A stretch of DNA of 64,000 bases from Lingula anatina. Taxonomy: Eukaryota; Brachiopoda; Lingulata; Lingulida; Lingulidae. The notes beneath the pieces are model-generated. The model made no database searches, was not told the origin of the DNA, and saw only the letters and a program-made list of their open reading frames with translations. The stretch covers positions 124,001-188,000 of the forward strand of contig NW_019774070.1 of assembly GCF_001039355.2 (NCBI RefSeq), given 5' to 3'. Positions 1 to 12,215 of the stretch are shown here, piece after piece (position 1 is the first letter of the stretch; the number at the start of each line of letters is the position of its first letter). The position numbers and the translations under genes were made by a program.

Positions 1-411
1 TGAGGCGCTTGAAGGAATCGGAATATTTTTTGGGGGAAATTTTCCTGAGACAGGATGTGTAAAATTTTTAAGTTTTGTTTTTATAGATCAAAATTAGAAA
101 AATTGTCAGGTGGGGTGGAGAAGATTTCCAACACTTTATGTCATTATTGTACAATCTCTGAGTATGCACATTGGTCTGGCCAGAAGTGACCTTTGGATTC
201 ATATTCAATCAGTCTGACAACATTTTTGTTTTCAATTTAAACGCCAAATTTTTTTCTTTGCATTTTTCCATCTCAAGACCCTCAGTCTTAAAACCAGCTA
301 GCCAATTTTTTCTGCCTTTTTTTTCCAGAACCCCAAGCCATATATGTATTCAATCCTACCCCATGTCCTTTGTCAGTTGTTAACATTCACGGCCTGTTTT
401 TCTTCCTGTAG

Positions 412-2128
412 GTTATCTATTAAGCAGAGTGGAGGAGAAGATTGGCTCCCCAGAGAGACCTCTCTCAGACCTGGGTTTAATCAGCTACAGAAGCTACTGG
501 AAAGATGTGCTACTAGGCTATCTGCATGACTACATCCAGCCAGAAATATCCATCAAAGGTAGTTTTATTTATATATGTTGTCAGTTTTAATTGACCAAAT
601 ATGTAAATGTAAATCTGGATAAATTGATGAATTAATTAAAATTAATTTTACCCCGTTCACACTACAGTTGCAAAAATGCGCATTTCTATAATTCGGATTT
701 TTCGTGAGGAATCCGATTCGGTATTGCGTTCACACTCGCTAAGCGAATCCGAATCCCACGTTGAAAATTTCAGGTTTAACTTCCTGTTTTGAACACTCGT
801 GCATGCGCCGCACAGGAAAACTCAAAATACCAACAAAAAAGTGTGACGGCAAATGTATCTCAAAAAGACATTCCAGCATTCTTGGGAAGCATGAGATGGC
901 AAAATAAGTTTGTTTCCTCATGTTGTAGTGAGTGGTGACTTCCAAATACGTTTGGTGCAATCGCTAAAGTAATAAACAAGCGTTCATAGATACCCGCACT
1001 TATCTGCACACATGCGCAGTAAGATCTGTACAGGTGTCGATTCCGGTAAGTTATCCGGATCACGCTTAGAAATCCACCTCGCTTGCAGGATTTTGAAAAT
1101 GCGCATTACAAAAATCCTCTTGTGTTCACACTACTGCATTTATTAGAATTGTGACCTTATTAGCAATTTATCCGGATAACTGAGCGTAGTGTGAATGGGG
1201 TATTTATTTATTAATCCAGATTCTGTTGAGATGAGTTCTCTCCTAAGACGTTGAGATTTACAAAAAAGTCAATTGCTGTTGTGGCAGTAATTTTACTCAC
1301 TACCCTGGGAAGTCATTGTCATGTATGCTTACATACTTAGTTTGGTAGTTTTATATTGGAACTTTTTCATGTTTTGTTTAGTCAAAAGCCTTTTTATTCA
1401 TTTTCCCAGTGGTTTCAAAATGTATGCTGTATGTGTTTTGGAATTTCTGTGTATGTGTATTTTTATATATTATATATTTCTGTGTATGTGCCTGCTACCC
1501 CTGACTGTTTTCTGAAAGTGGATTAATTCCTCAAACTTAATTTTTCAGATCTCAGTCAAGAAACTGCCATCAATGCCAATGACATAGTGAGCACCCTGCA
1601 GGCCCTGGGGATGCTGAAGTACTGGAAAGGAAAACACTTAGTGCTCAAAAAACAGGTAGGTGAACAGAATTTGATGACTTATTTCTACAGAAAGAAAGCC
1701 TCCATCTTATCCTTCAGTTTTATTTTGGTCTGCCTTACTATTATATCAATATATTATTATTTAGATGCCTATTAATGTCAAGTATCATACTATGCATTTT
1801 ACTATTTGTACAACTTGTATGACTTACTGTATATTTGTATGCGCATAATTTTGAACCAATAAAACAATAAATATCTAAAATAATTGTTCACAGTGGGAAA
1901 GTGGCTAGTAATAAATATAATTATAATGTGATATAAAATTCCGCATTATAAGATTTGAAGTTTGAAAATGTACATTTTATTCAAATACACTTTAAACTTT
2001 GTATTATTTTTTTTTTTTAGGATCTGATTGAAGAGTATATTGAGAAGAAAACAAGAAAAACGCAAGAAAAAGACAATAGAAAAATTGACATTTCCTGTTT
2101 GAAATGGACTCCCATCAAATACTCATAG
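412..2128 (+). CDS. KAT7: MYST histone acetyltransferase KAT7 (HBO1), last three coding exons
   Basis: KAT7 is the nuclear MYST-family lysine acetyltransferase of the HBO1-BRPF/JADE complexes, acting mainly on H3K14 and H4. Three exons are visible: 412-558 (phase 1 in and out), 1549-1655 and 2021-2128, each with clean AG and GT borders. The joined peptide reads [20 protein letters not shown], continues through a [13 protein letters not shown] stretch, [20 protein letters not shown], and ends [10 protein letters not shown] before a TAG at 2126-2128. It matches the end of the MYST catalytic domain as I recall it from vertebrate KAT7; the CLKWTP ending is typical of KAT7 rather than KAT5, KAT6 or KAT8. 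The N-terminal part, with zinc finger, acetyl-CoA site and catalytic residues, lies upstream of the window. The first intron here carries a MITE (649-1202). Confidence 0.93.
649..1202. mobile_element. MITE with terminal inverted repeats, copy 1 (in a KAT7 intron)
   Basis: The element begins TACCCCGTTCACACTAC and ends with the near-perfect inverse GTAGTGTGAATGGGGTA, giving terminal inverted repeats of about 17 bp with one mismatch. It is about 554 bp long, has no transposase-like ORF, and lies wholly in the KAT7 intron at 559-1548. Its left part (about 650-840) recurs in inverse orientation at 15213-15393, which shows that it is a dispersed family. Flanks are T-rich, so the target-site duplication is ambiguous. 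Confidence 0.8.
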
Positions 2129-4248
2129 CTTCTTGTATTGGAATCAACAAATTTTATAAACCTCTGTATGTAACCACACGGCAGTTAAATTCTTTATCTT
2201 TTTTATTAGCAAAATTAGAAATATCAGTTTCAAAAAAGTGCATTTATTTTAGGCATAATTAACTTTTTGTTAAAAAAGTTACCATCTCAATGTGGAGGTG
2301 TAATATATGGATATGTAATTTTTTTTAATTTGTTAAATATTTATAATTGCTTAGGTAATCTGAACATAAAATAACCTTGTCGAGATGCATGCATGCTTGT
2401 GGTTGCATAGCCATGTCAAAGACCAGTTCATTCTGGCATGGAGATAGATACTGAAAATAATTTTAAGTGGTATGTAGTACATGTACTGTCTAGAACTAAG
2501 ACAAGCACATGACATGGATACTCCACAAATGGTTGAGGCATGTGACGTTACATACACCTGATGAGTGTTGTAGCAGAATTACAGGTATACTATGGCAGAT
2601 GTTGAGAACTAAAACCCCAACATAGTGGCTATCACAGGCATGCCTGGTCTTCTGTTGGCAACAGTGTTATCACATTTTAGTAGGCAGTATAACTTTGTAT
2701 GGTGAACTATATAGAAGTCTTGTGTTAATTGAAATAACCCAGTTTGTTGCTACTGTGATTTGAAATTTAGATTTTATGTATTTTTAAGATTGTCAAATAT
2801 TTGTAAATGTTGACTAATATATTGCTTAAAAGATTATCAGTCATTTTTATTTTACTTTTATAAAATTAAAAATTTTGGTTGATTTTTTTCTGTATGCAGT
2901 AATTCAAAGGTATACTTTGTGCAACCAAACTAGGATTGTATAAAAGGTAAAATGGTTTCAGTTAATGGGAAAATGGCAGAATTCAAAGTTAAAGTAACTA
3001 TTACAAGCTGTTCATACGCCCAGGTTTTCTCCAACCATCTCCGTGAAAAGTGACATTACAGGACTTTGCTCTCAATGTGAACTTCAATTACTTTTTCTCA
3101 CTCAAAGGTAACTACCCCATTCTGACTGAAATGTAGCATAATTCTCTATGGCAAACTTGGTATATCATGACACACACACAGAAGAAAAAAAGGCATTCAA
3201 TCTTAAATGCAAAAGTTTATTGCAGATAAATGAATCTCAGCAGTTTCTGACACAATGCTTCTAACTATAATTATGATATATTTAATACTATTTTATATTT
3301 GGAAATGTATAAAAATTGTCTAAGCACATAGATAATGGGTTTTTGTTTCATTTAAAAAAATTGCTGGACATAACATTTTCTTTTTTGTGAAGCATATAAA
3401 TTGGCAAAGCATTCCATGCAGTACTACATGCCTTTTTTACAGCAATCAAAAATCTCTACCTTGCAGTAATAATAATGATAACACACAGATGAAAAAAAAA
3501 TTCCTTTTAGATTATATGCAAGGTAATTATTTGATCAAAAATGAGTAAATAAGATTAAATATCCTGTGTAAGTGAGATACAAATAGTATTACATAGGCTA
3601 GGTCTATATAAATGTACAATTTTGAGAAATCTCTATAAAAATGTATGTGCCTATCAAAAATTGTTTTGGCTACAAAGCTATTATAGTAGCATTTACATAC
3701 TACCAATTGATTATATAAAATAAGTATATTTTGCTTTAAAAAAGCTCTATATATAACATCATTCAACAAAGAAAATACGTAATAAAAATGTTATAAAAAG
3801 GTCTTACTTTTAGGTTGGCTAGAGACAAAATGCATTTCTACCATAACATGGAAATGCACTTCTTTGGATACTTAAGAATTCAATGCAAGTTTGTTTGTCA
3901 TAAATTGTGTAAAAACTTTACTGAGACAAATATTTTTTTTATAAATGATATACCTTGAAATGATAACAAGAACTGCTCTTATATAAGATTAATACATGAC
4001 TAAGAATTTTAAAAAGATGGATTTTTACCAGATTCATCAGGAAAAAAGTTTTAATTGTCAAATAGTTACAGTTACCATAGTTATTAACATGCCAAAGCTG
4101 CAATGAACCCAAGTCAAATAACCCAACATGAAAATAACATAATGGAAAGGTTTTGCAAGCCTCCTTAATATACTGACAATGATCATTAGAAACAAAATAA
4201 GTAGTATTATTTTTTAACAATACTGAAAGTCTTTTACTCTGAAAAAAG
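2129..4248. other. Convergent intergenic region: 3' UTRs of KAT7 (+) and the zinc-finger gene (-)
   Basis: About 2.1 kb of AT-rich sequence lies between the KAT7 stop codon and the stop codon of the minus-strand zinc-finger gene. The two genes converge here, so the region should hold both 3' UTRs. Short ORFs occur but none has recognisable domains or codon bias. Minus-strand AATAAA-type signals are possible near 3210-3220. I see no RNA gene or clear transposon. Confidence 0.6.
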
Positions 4249-7109
4249 TCAGACATCCTTGAGATCAAGTTTCTTATTTCCTGCATTCATGCGAGGTTGA
4301 AACATTTTCCGTTTCATTGAGCCAATATTTTGATTAATAATTCTGTGACAATCAACACTGATGGAATCTTTGGCTGTGGAATCTGTGTTGGTGGGAGAAT
4401 TTTCTGCCTCATCAGAAACTGGAACCTGCTCAACAGCACTGAGATCAACAGCAGCATCAGAATTGGTGCTATCTTGGATGAATTCAGCAGATCCACCTGG
4501 TGACTGAACATAGCTGGGTGCCTCAGGATTGGTATCGTCCTGATTGGAATCAAGTGAAGCCCCATCTGGTGACTGTCCTGAACTGCTGTACCCACTGTGA
4601 CTCAGATCCCAGTCTTGTATTGGCTCAGGAGCTGGGAAAATACTGGGGTTGCTTGCACTCTGGGACTCTGTGGTCACCAAAGGAAAGACAGCTGGACCAT
4701 TGGACACATTTGTTTCAAATGGAGAAAACTCAGCTCCCTTTTTGGCTCTGGTTGTTGGTGCCTTGGAGGCCGACTCTGTGTTTCCTTCGTCTCCAAAGTC
4801 GGCTTCCAGATAGTGGGAAGCCATGTGATTGCGCAGAGATTCTAGGCGGTTAGTGCGAAAGTCACATAACACGCACAGGTGTCGCTTGCGATTGAAGTGC
4901 TTCCCATCTATGTGATCCAGCATGCGATGTTTGATAATGGTGGAGAAGCTACACAGGCTACATACCAGGGTCTTTCGCTTCGTGTTTGGATCCGTGCTTT
5001 CCACACGATTGATAATCATTTCGTATCTCTCAATATCAGGAGGTGGAACAAAACTTATTCTGCCAGACTTTGAGGGTTCAACAGCAGGAGTTGTCTGAGG
5101 TATCAGGGTAGGGGGTTGAGCAGGGGCGTCTGATCCTCCTACACCTGGACAAACACCATCCACGCGCCCCAAGATGTGGTTACGTAAACTCTCGATGGTC
5201 GAAGTGCGGAACTCACACCTGTCACAGATGTGTCTCTTTCTATTGAAATGCTTACTGTCTAAGTGGTCATACATGCGATGTTTGATCCCTGTGGCAAAGT
5301 CACACACCTTACACTGGAGCTTACTTTTGTACTTATTCAAGGGATCTATGGCTTCCACTTTCTCCATCACGTTCTCGTATTCTTCTTGGTTCTCTGGTGG
5401 GTTAAAGTTCAAAAGGGGTGGTTTTCCAGAGCGTGTGATTCGGGTATTGCTAGAGGAGTTGTTTGACTCAGATTTGGCACAGTTTGCTTGTTTAAAAGAA
5501 TCTTGGCTGCTTGGTTGGGGGCTAGAATTGAGGACAGACAATGACATATCATGGATGGGTCCAGAGCCAGGGCAATGTCCATCCATACGCGCCTGCACAT
5601 GATTTCGTAAGCTTTCTAAGGAGGAGGATCTGAAATCGCACTGGTCACAGGCATGGCGCTTTAAACTAAAGTGCTTGGCATCAAGATGATCAAACATGCG
5701 ATGACGTGCTAAGGTACTGAAGGAGCATAATGCACACTGCATTTTACTGCGATCATTGGTGCTGTCACCCACTCGTCTTATCATGCACTCGTACATTTGC
5801 AGATTCTCTGGAGGAGTGAAGGAAACTTTAATACCAGGAGGTTTGGACACAAGATTGGTATTCTCCTTTGGGGGATTATCATCATTGGCGTTTTCAGATT
5901 TGGCATCCTTCAAAGCTTCAGCACCAGGACACTTCTTATCAACACGTGCTAGAACATGATTTCGCAGACTTTCAAGGCACGAGCTTCTAAAGCTGCACAT
6001 GTCACATCGGTGTCTTTTCATGCCAAAGTGCTTGCCATCAACATGGTCGTACATTCTGCGCTTGGTCCCTGTGCGAAAGCCGCAAAGCTTACAGCGCAGT
6101 CGCCCCTTGAGCCTTTCTGCCGAACTGGAGCATTGGGCCCTCTGTATTACTGCATCATACTTCTCAACATTATCAGGTGGGGTGTAAGTGTACTTGAATC
6201 CTCCCTTGCCATTAGGTGCCACACTGGGGGAATCCAGGCTCAAATTCAAGGCCGTCTGTGGTGGAGATTGGACTACTGTAACATTGCTATCACTGACATT
6301 ATCTAAGGACACTGTCCCTGATTTAGGGCAGTTCCCACTTTCATCACGTGACAACATATGCACACGTAGAGAATCAAAACTGGAGCTTCTGAAATCACAC
6401 TTATCACATGCATGCCGCTTTTGGTTGAAATGCTTGGCATCCATGTGGTCAAAGATTCTGTTACGAGCTTGTGAAGTAAAGCCACAGTAGAGACACTTAT
6501 GCATAGTCTTTCTCTTCCCAACAGCATCAAGTGCATTGAAAGTCTGCATGGCCGCCTCATACTTTTGCAAATCTGGGGGTTGGGCAAACTTCAGTTTGTG
6601 GTTCTTGGCTTCCGACCAAATCATCGCTCTTCTGGTCAGCTGAAGATTCTTTGTGGGAAGGATGACCAATCCCTGGACACGTACCATTAGATCGCCTGGC
6701 CATATGGTAGCGAAGAGATTCAAAACATGTGGTGCGGAAATCGCACGAATCACATGCGTGGCGCTTGAGATTAAAGTGTTTAGCGTCTGCGTGGTCAAAG
6801 GCCCGGTGTTTGATAGAAGAAGTATAATCAGGGCACAGGGTGCATCGATATGTTAGTTTCTCACTGGAGGGGTCCCGTATTATTATGCGGTCATAAGTCT
6901 CCATGTCATCTGGCCAGTTAAAGCGCAGCTGGTCAGGAGTTGGACTATCCTTTCTCTGCTGTAACAGTAACTGCTGCTGAAGTTGTTGGTAATGTTGTTG
7001 TTGCTGCTGCTGTTGTTGCTGCTGCTGCTGTAATTGTTGCTGTTGTTGGAAGATGACAGCACCAAATGGTGGAAGAGGCATACCAAAGTTGAAAAATGGA
7101 TGGATGTAC
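4249..7109 (-). CDS. Zinc-finger gene, terminal exon A: polyglutamine plus six tandem two-finger modules (contains a frameshift)
   Basis: Probable nuclear DNA-binding protein. The exon starts at 7109 after a TTTTAG acceptor and joins in phase with exon 4 (11511-11590), reading LPAQG-YIHPFFNFG. A Gln-rich tract (about 6957-7050) is followed by six modules at roughly 6860-6680, 6505-6330, 6100-5925, 5745-5570, 5320-5145 and 4970-4800. Each module has a C2H2 finger (C-x2-C-x12-H-x4-H) ending in a KHF-x4-RH motif, then a second finger C-x2-C-x12-H-x8/9-C that closes with Cys in modules 1-5 (CPG/CPK). Module 6 closes with His (HMASH). Linkers repeat an F-x-PP-x(4-5)-YE pattern. The C-terminus is Ser/Pro/Asp-rich and acidic. 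The reading frame changes between modules 1 and 2 (about 6590-6660); downstream codons are intact to the stop, so an assembly indel or an allele-specific break is likely. Not assigned to a named family. Confidence 0.85.
6957..7050 (-). repeat. CAG/CAA polyglutamine-coding repeat
   Basis: On the minus strand this codes about 30 Gln in runs such as QQQQQLQQQ, broken by Leu, His and Tyr. CAG and CAA codons are mixed. It lies just N-terminal of the first zinc-finger module in terminal exon A. Interrupted glutamine tracts are common in transcription factors and vary in length. Confidence 0.9.
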
Positions 7110-8535
7110 CTAAAATAAAACAATATTTAATTAGAATAAAACTACTTCTAGGCATTTTAAAATCTTATCAACAAGCAACTACTGACCACAGAAATGAAAT
7201 CTGGGGACACTCATATTGAAAGGATTGGTTAGAAATGGAAATGTTTTTGAAACTTTTACAAGAAGCCTCTACCTGTTAGATGTGTGCATATGGTTGATGA
7301 AAAAAAAAAATGCCATCATGCTCCACAGTCTCATTTACTGAATTACACTTTCACTATACACCAGCAATCAGTTTTAAAATTTAAGTCTGCCAAGTTCACC
7401 ACTACACCAAATACCTGTAAAATCTTTTTACTTTGTTCAGTTACTGGCTAATATTTCTGTTTTGAACCAGAAGGTTGAGAAGGGCCAATAAACTGACAGG
7501 GTTTTTGAACACACTATAGTCAGATGGTAACTCTCTGCAATCAGGGTTGGATCACATTAGATGGTGTAAAATAACAAATAAGAGTAACTGCACTTTTTAA
7601 TGGTTTATTTCAAATAAATGCACAAAAAGTAAAGCTTTCACAAAATTATAAACCAGTAAAGGGCAACTCCTAAATCCACAAAAACCTCGTCTAGTTAATG
7701 ACATAAGAACTATACACAATATAAATATGCACCAGTAAGTTGTTACAATGTACTCAAACTACAAAATGAAGAGAAAGAGAACAGAAAATACTCACAAGAA
7801 AACCAATTTCTCTATCCAAATTAGAAAAAAAATTATGAAATTCAATTACAGCCAAACCATTATTGCAAAGAACACTTAGAAGTTTGTAAAACAACACCAC
7901 CGCACTACAAAAGTTTTCAGGTTGACTGACAACCCTCATCTTTTCCTTCTCGAAAAAAAAAAAAAAAAAAAAAAACATCAATGGTTTTGACTGCAACATT
8001 TTTTTTCTGTTCAACATAACTTTAACATAACAAGCAAAATTTCTCCCATGTATAGCGGACAATTTGCAAATTATATTTACCTGTACAACTATAAACAACA
8101 ATTTATTCAAATTATCACTTCATATATGGCAGAACATTTGTGAAGAGGAAATAAACCCTTCTAGTAATCTTGTATATGCCAAAATGCCCCTTCCCTTGTA
8201 AGTAACAGAAACTTTTATGACCTTCCTAAAAGAAGGCCTCTGATCAGCCACATCCTATTCTATGTTACTAACCAGTATGTTTAAGTGTAAGTGATTTAAG
8301 TGTTGTTGCATTTCATCTTTTGTTTTGGACCAAAACCCTGGATTGTACTTCCATATCGTTTTACTTCTTGCAGTTATTTCAGAATTTTGAAGTGTTGAGT
8401 GCTTTAGGTGTTGGTATTTTTTCTTTATCATAATTTAGATGGTATTCTTTTCCTTTTCATAATTTAAAAATTAAAAATCATTCAAAAATTATGAACCATG
8501 TAAGTTCAATAGTTATTAGAAGACACTTTACGTCA
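7110..8535 (-). other. Intron / 3' UTR region between the two terminal zinc-finger exons
   Basis: There is no supported coding sequence. If exon B (8536-9555) is a terminal exon, its 3' UTR falls here; a minus-strand AATAAA occurs near 8101-8107. A 20+ bp A-tract lies at about 7953-7974. If exon A is used instead, this stretch is intron. Confidence 0.5.
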
Positions 8536-9555
8536 TCATGGCACTGAACTGGGATGCATGGTCCTAACATGTCTCAGGTACGACGTCTTCCAGGAGAAGA
8601 TCCTACCGCAATCTTTGCAACATATCTGCCTACGGTCATGCTTTCCTGCGTAATGTTCATCAAGGTTAAATTTGTGTGCAAACTCCTTATGGCAGATGGT
8701 ACATGTGTGGGACTTCCTCTCACTGGCACACGATCTTCTGTGTCTCTGGTAACTTATTCTGTGCGAAAAAGTTTTGTGGCACTCTTCGCACTGGTAAGGT
8801 TTCAGTTTATAATGCTTGTTCATGTGCCCCTCATAATGCCAATTATCGAGAAATGATAGCTGACAGAGTTCACACTTTTTGGTACCTTTATCAGTATGCT
8901 TTATCTTTTGATGAGCCCTGTATCCAGACATGCTACTGAATGACTTGCCACACACCTCGCAAACTTTTTGCTTGTTCTCGTGCTTAAAGTTAATGTGCTC
9001 AGTGAGCCGTGTTCTCTCGTTGAACGATTTCCTACAGTACTGACAGGTAAACTTGTCATCTTCGTTTCCATGTCTGCGCTCGTGTCGTTTCAGGGAATAC
9101 CTGTTGTTACATGTGAAATTGCAGAATCTGCATTTTAGAGGCTCCTTTTTTGTTGGCACAGCCTTAGGGTCCTGGTTCCCCTTTTGCACCTGGGCTTGTC
9201 CAGGCTGACCAGGGCTTTGTCCACTGCCAGAAGAACCCTGTTGGTCTCCAATCTTGACTCGCATACTAGACGAATCTGAAGCTGTGGGCAGGTCTCTTCT
9301 AACATGAGGTGCATTCCACAAAGAAGGGGATTCTTCTCGTTTTGACGCAAGTGGTGGACTGGTTGGGAAACCCATGGCAAATTGAGGAACACCTGCAGGA
9401 AAATTTGGCATGTTCCACCCAAAACTCTGCTGTCGCCCATGTGTTAAACCAGAGAGCCACGGAGCCACAGGCCATGCAGTGCTGACCTCTACATCTGTAT
9501 TGGGAAGGCGGCCACCATGACTATAATTAAGAGGAGAAGAGAGTTGCTTTAAGAC
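8536..9555 (-). CDS. Alternative terminal exon B (or separate gene): seven C2H2 zinc fingers
   Basis: An open frame runs to a stop at 8536, reading from an in-frame ATG at 9562-9564 or from a CAG acceptor ending at 9556 (phase 0). About 120 residues of Pro/Ser/Gln-rich sequence precede seven fingers: CRFC...HERRH, CQYC...HINFKH, CEVC...HQKIKH, CELC...HMNKH, CEEC...HRRSC (last ligand Cys), CTIC...HYAGKH and CKDC...HVRTMH. These are of ordinary sequence-specific DNA-binding type and differ from the modules in exon A. Exon 3 (11855-11931) ends in phase 0 and could splice directly to the phase-0 acceptor here, giving a second isoform with a shared N-terminus. The alternative is an independent one-exon gene starting at the ATG. 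The fingers are certain; the gene structure is not. Confidence 0.8.
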   Translation of the reverse strand, partial: VLKQLSSPLNYSHGGRLPNTDVEVSTAWPVAPWLSGLTHGRQQSFGWNMPNFPAGVPQFAMGFPTSPPLASKREESPSLWNAPHVRRDLPTASDSSSMRVKIGDQQGSSGSGQSPGQPGQAQVQKGNQDPKAVPTKKEPLKCRFCNFTCNNRYSLKRHERRHGNEDDKFTCQYCRKSFNERTRLTEHINFKHENKQKVCEVCGKSFSSMSGYRAHQKIKHTDKGTKKCELCQLSFLDNWHYEGHMNKHYKLKPYQCEECHKTFSHRISYQRHRRSCASERKSHTCTICHKEFAHKFNLDEHYAGKHDRRQICCKDCGRIFSWKTSYLRHVRTMHPSSVP

Positions 9556-11510
9556 CTGATTCATGTGGCAATTTGGTGGGGAAAATGCTCAGTTCTACTA
9601 TGCTTACAACTTTATTAAATATGGTTTTGAATATTTTGCTACTAGTTGGTGTTAATTTTTTTTCTTTTTGCATTTCAAAAATAACATATACAAACCAATA
9701 CAAAAAAAAATTATTAAATACTAGTGAAGTGCAATTTTAAATATGAATGAAAAAAATCTGCATTGGTAAATTAATAAAACAAAGTTTTCTTTATCATCAT
9801 GAAAAAATGTTGTATTTTCTTTTTGGCCCTTATTCTGACCACTTTTCTTTTGCAGATCATGAAATTTCATTTCTGTCAACGTCAACAATCAAGGAAAAAT
9901 ATAAAACTAAAGTCATATATCAACTTCCACCAAATATGCACACAAGGTCTTACACTACATGCAACTCCATCCACCTATTAATTTTTCATGTCATGTAAAA
10001 GTTTTTCCATAAACACCATTGGCAGTTTTTCTCTATAGATTTGTGATTGATACAAATATCTATGTATGTTCCAGTGATGAAAGAACATATGGCATTTTGT
10101 ACATATTTACGCAACAATTAAGTTCTCACACTATCATACAACTAAGGCCAAAATAATTACTTGTGAGAGAGGCACAGCAACATGTCTGACTGGAGTATAT
10201 TAAGTATGTTTCCACAGTTAAGCATAAAATCAGTAACACCAACACAGAAGCTATTTTTTTCTGTAGATGTACATATTTTTAAAGGTGTGTTCCCCATGAA
10301 GATATAGCTTGACCTTACTTAGTATGACCCAGAAAAAGAACATGTAATCCCTCTCTCATCCACAGACTATTACATTTTTATCTTGGGACTAAGCAGTCTG
10401 AAATTTTGTCATTAATTTCAGACTAATTTTTAGATGTAAAGTATATTTCTTTAATAAAAAAAAAAATACCCAGGTAGTTTGAAGGACCAGAAGTGTTTGG
10501 CATAGACTAAATCTAAACCTCAGTCTTTATATACTAAGTTATTTCTTTGCTTTTAGTGTCCTGTAGTGATCTGAGCATATTCTGAAGTCCTGCTGGGATT
10601 GGTCATACTAGGATGAAACAACTTATCTTCACTAAAAACACACCAGAAGGAAATTTTAGTGTTGACATGCCACAGACATGACACAAAAGCAGGACAGCTA
10701 TTATGATGTGTGTGACATTAATGTCATACCAGGACACGTACTGTAACACATGCATGTTACAGCCCCTGTGACAGTGATGACAAGCAAGTGTCACAGTTAA
10801 TAAGGCATTTTAAAGAGATGTGACAGTTTGGAGTGACTGGGAATGACACAAATGTAGCATTGTGACAAAAATGATGAAAGCAATAATATATATTAAATTT
10901 TGTATGACATCACTTGCAAATTAGACATGGGTGACCCACAAAACCGAAGACATCTAACCTCTAATTACAAGTCATTTCAAAACCTGATTATTTACATTCT
11001 TAAAATTTCAGATTTCAATCCTGGAAAACACACTGGCTATATTGATAACAAGCGCATACTGATAGAGCATGCACAAATAGCAAGAGTTGGTGACTGACAA
11101 CAGGACGATGTAGAAAAACTTCACGGGTAAATTAAATGTCAGGAACCCTGTACATTATAGGTAAACACTAGGTATTAGACCTTTATATAGCAGAAATATA
11201 TTTTCCCCTAATCAACAATATATATACAGCATATCCAATACCATTCACAGAATTATGGCCCATAAACCAGTTTCGAGTTGTAAGTTCCTAGTCTTATTCC
11301 TATTCATTTAAGGGAAAAAGACTGATGATTACCACTTGTGACAGAAAAATTAGACATTCAGCTTAAGTTTTAATTCTTTGTCACTGGTTTGGAATATGAT
11401 ATACCTTGGTGATGAAGGTGAAGCTACTGAAATGGCTTGTTAAATTATTTTTACTATACAAAGGTCTGAGGTACATTTAATGCCTCTACAAGTAGGACCT
11501 GTACACCTAC

Positions 11511-11590
11511 CCCTGAGCTGGAAGCCCTGGAAACTGTGGCATGGCCGCTGCAGCAAAGTAATTAGACTTGGAAGGATCTTGTGTGTTAGG
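11511..11590 (-). CDS. Zinc-finger gene, coding exon 4 (small)
   Basis: The minus strand shows TATTTTTCAG before 11590 and a GTAGGTG donor after 11511. The 80-bp exon enters in phase 0 and leaves in phase 2, reading PNTQDPSKSNYFAAAAMPQF then PGLPAQG across the junction. The GG left at its end joins exactly to the G-TAC start of terminal exon A. There is no domain; it is a short Ala/Pro-rich linker. It would be skipped in an exon 3-to-exon B transcript. It is too short for ordinary ORF scanning and is supported by splice sites and phase only. Confidence 0.75.
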
Positions 11591-11854
11591 CTGAAAAATA
11601 ATCATTGACAATTTAACTCCAGAGAAAATCCAGTGTGTGTTCTTGTGAACATAAAACACTAGGTACCACCTGCAGAACTTATCATAAGAAGCTTATTGTA
11701 ATTATAATTATGTCATAATTTTTAACACCTGACCATCATGGGTATCACAAACAAAAAATAAATTGATTGCAAAATTTCACTTGCAGAAGACTTAATGTTA
11801 TTCTCCTTCCTTAGACTGACAGTTTTTCTAGGATAAACAAATTTTTATTCCTAC

Positions 11855-11931
11855 CACTTCAGTTTTGTTTTCTTCATGATCAATGGCAGTATCAGTCTTG
11901 CTATTGGCACCATGGTGAGACTGTGTGGTAT
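11855..11931 (-). CDS. Zinc-finger gene, coding exon 3 (small)
   Basis: The exon is flanked by TTTTCCAG (acceptor, before 11931) and GTAGGAAT (donor, after 11855). Its 77 bp enter in phase 1 and leave in phase 0, reading TTQSHHGANSKTD then TAIDHEENKTEV. The phase matches a good GTGAGA donor inside the upstream exon (12216/12215). It is polar with no recognisable domain. Its phase-0 end fits both exon 4 and exon B, which makes it the likely branching point for alternative 3' exons. Confidence 0.75.
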
Positions 11932-12215
11932 CTGGAAAACAAATTTATTCAAATAAATTATTTGTTAAACTACAAAATCATTGATATATCTACAAACATC
12001 AACATGCTACTAATACAATATTTTTCTTTAAAACTTTTCCATTAAATAAGAAATATTTTACACACTACAGCACTGTTTCTAAATTTAAAGTATCATGCTA
12101 AAATCTCAGCATCTCACATTCAATTTTATTCAAGGCACAATTTAATCAAAGCTGTCTCCAATGATATGAACTGTATCACTGTAGTGCACTGTGATACAAG
12201 TCTGAGATTTCTCAC

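Noticed and set aside
3939-4286. Minus-strand ORF of 115 codons after the zinc-finger stop
   Set aside because: Lies in the presumed 3' UTR, overlaps the real C-terminus in another frame, and has no recognisable domain.
4500-6490. Plus-strand ORFs of 60-140 codons opposite the zinc-finger exon
   Set aside because: They are shadows of the minus-strand coding sequence; their spacing follows the finger modules.
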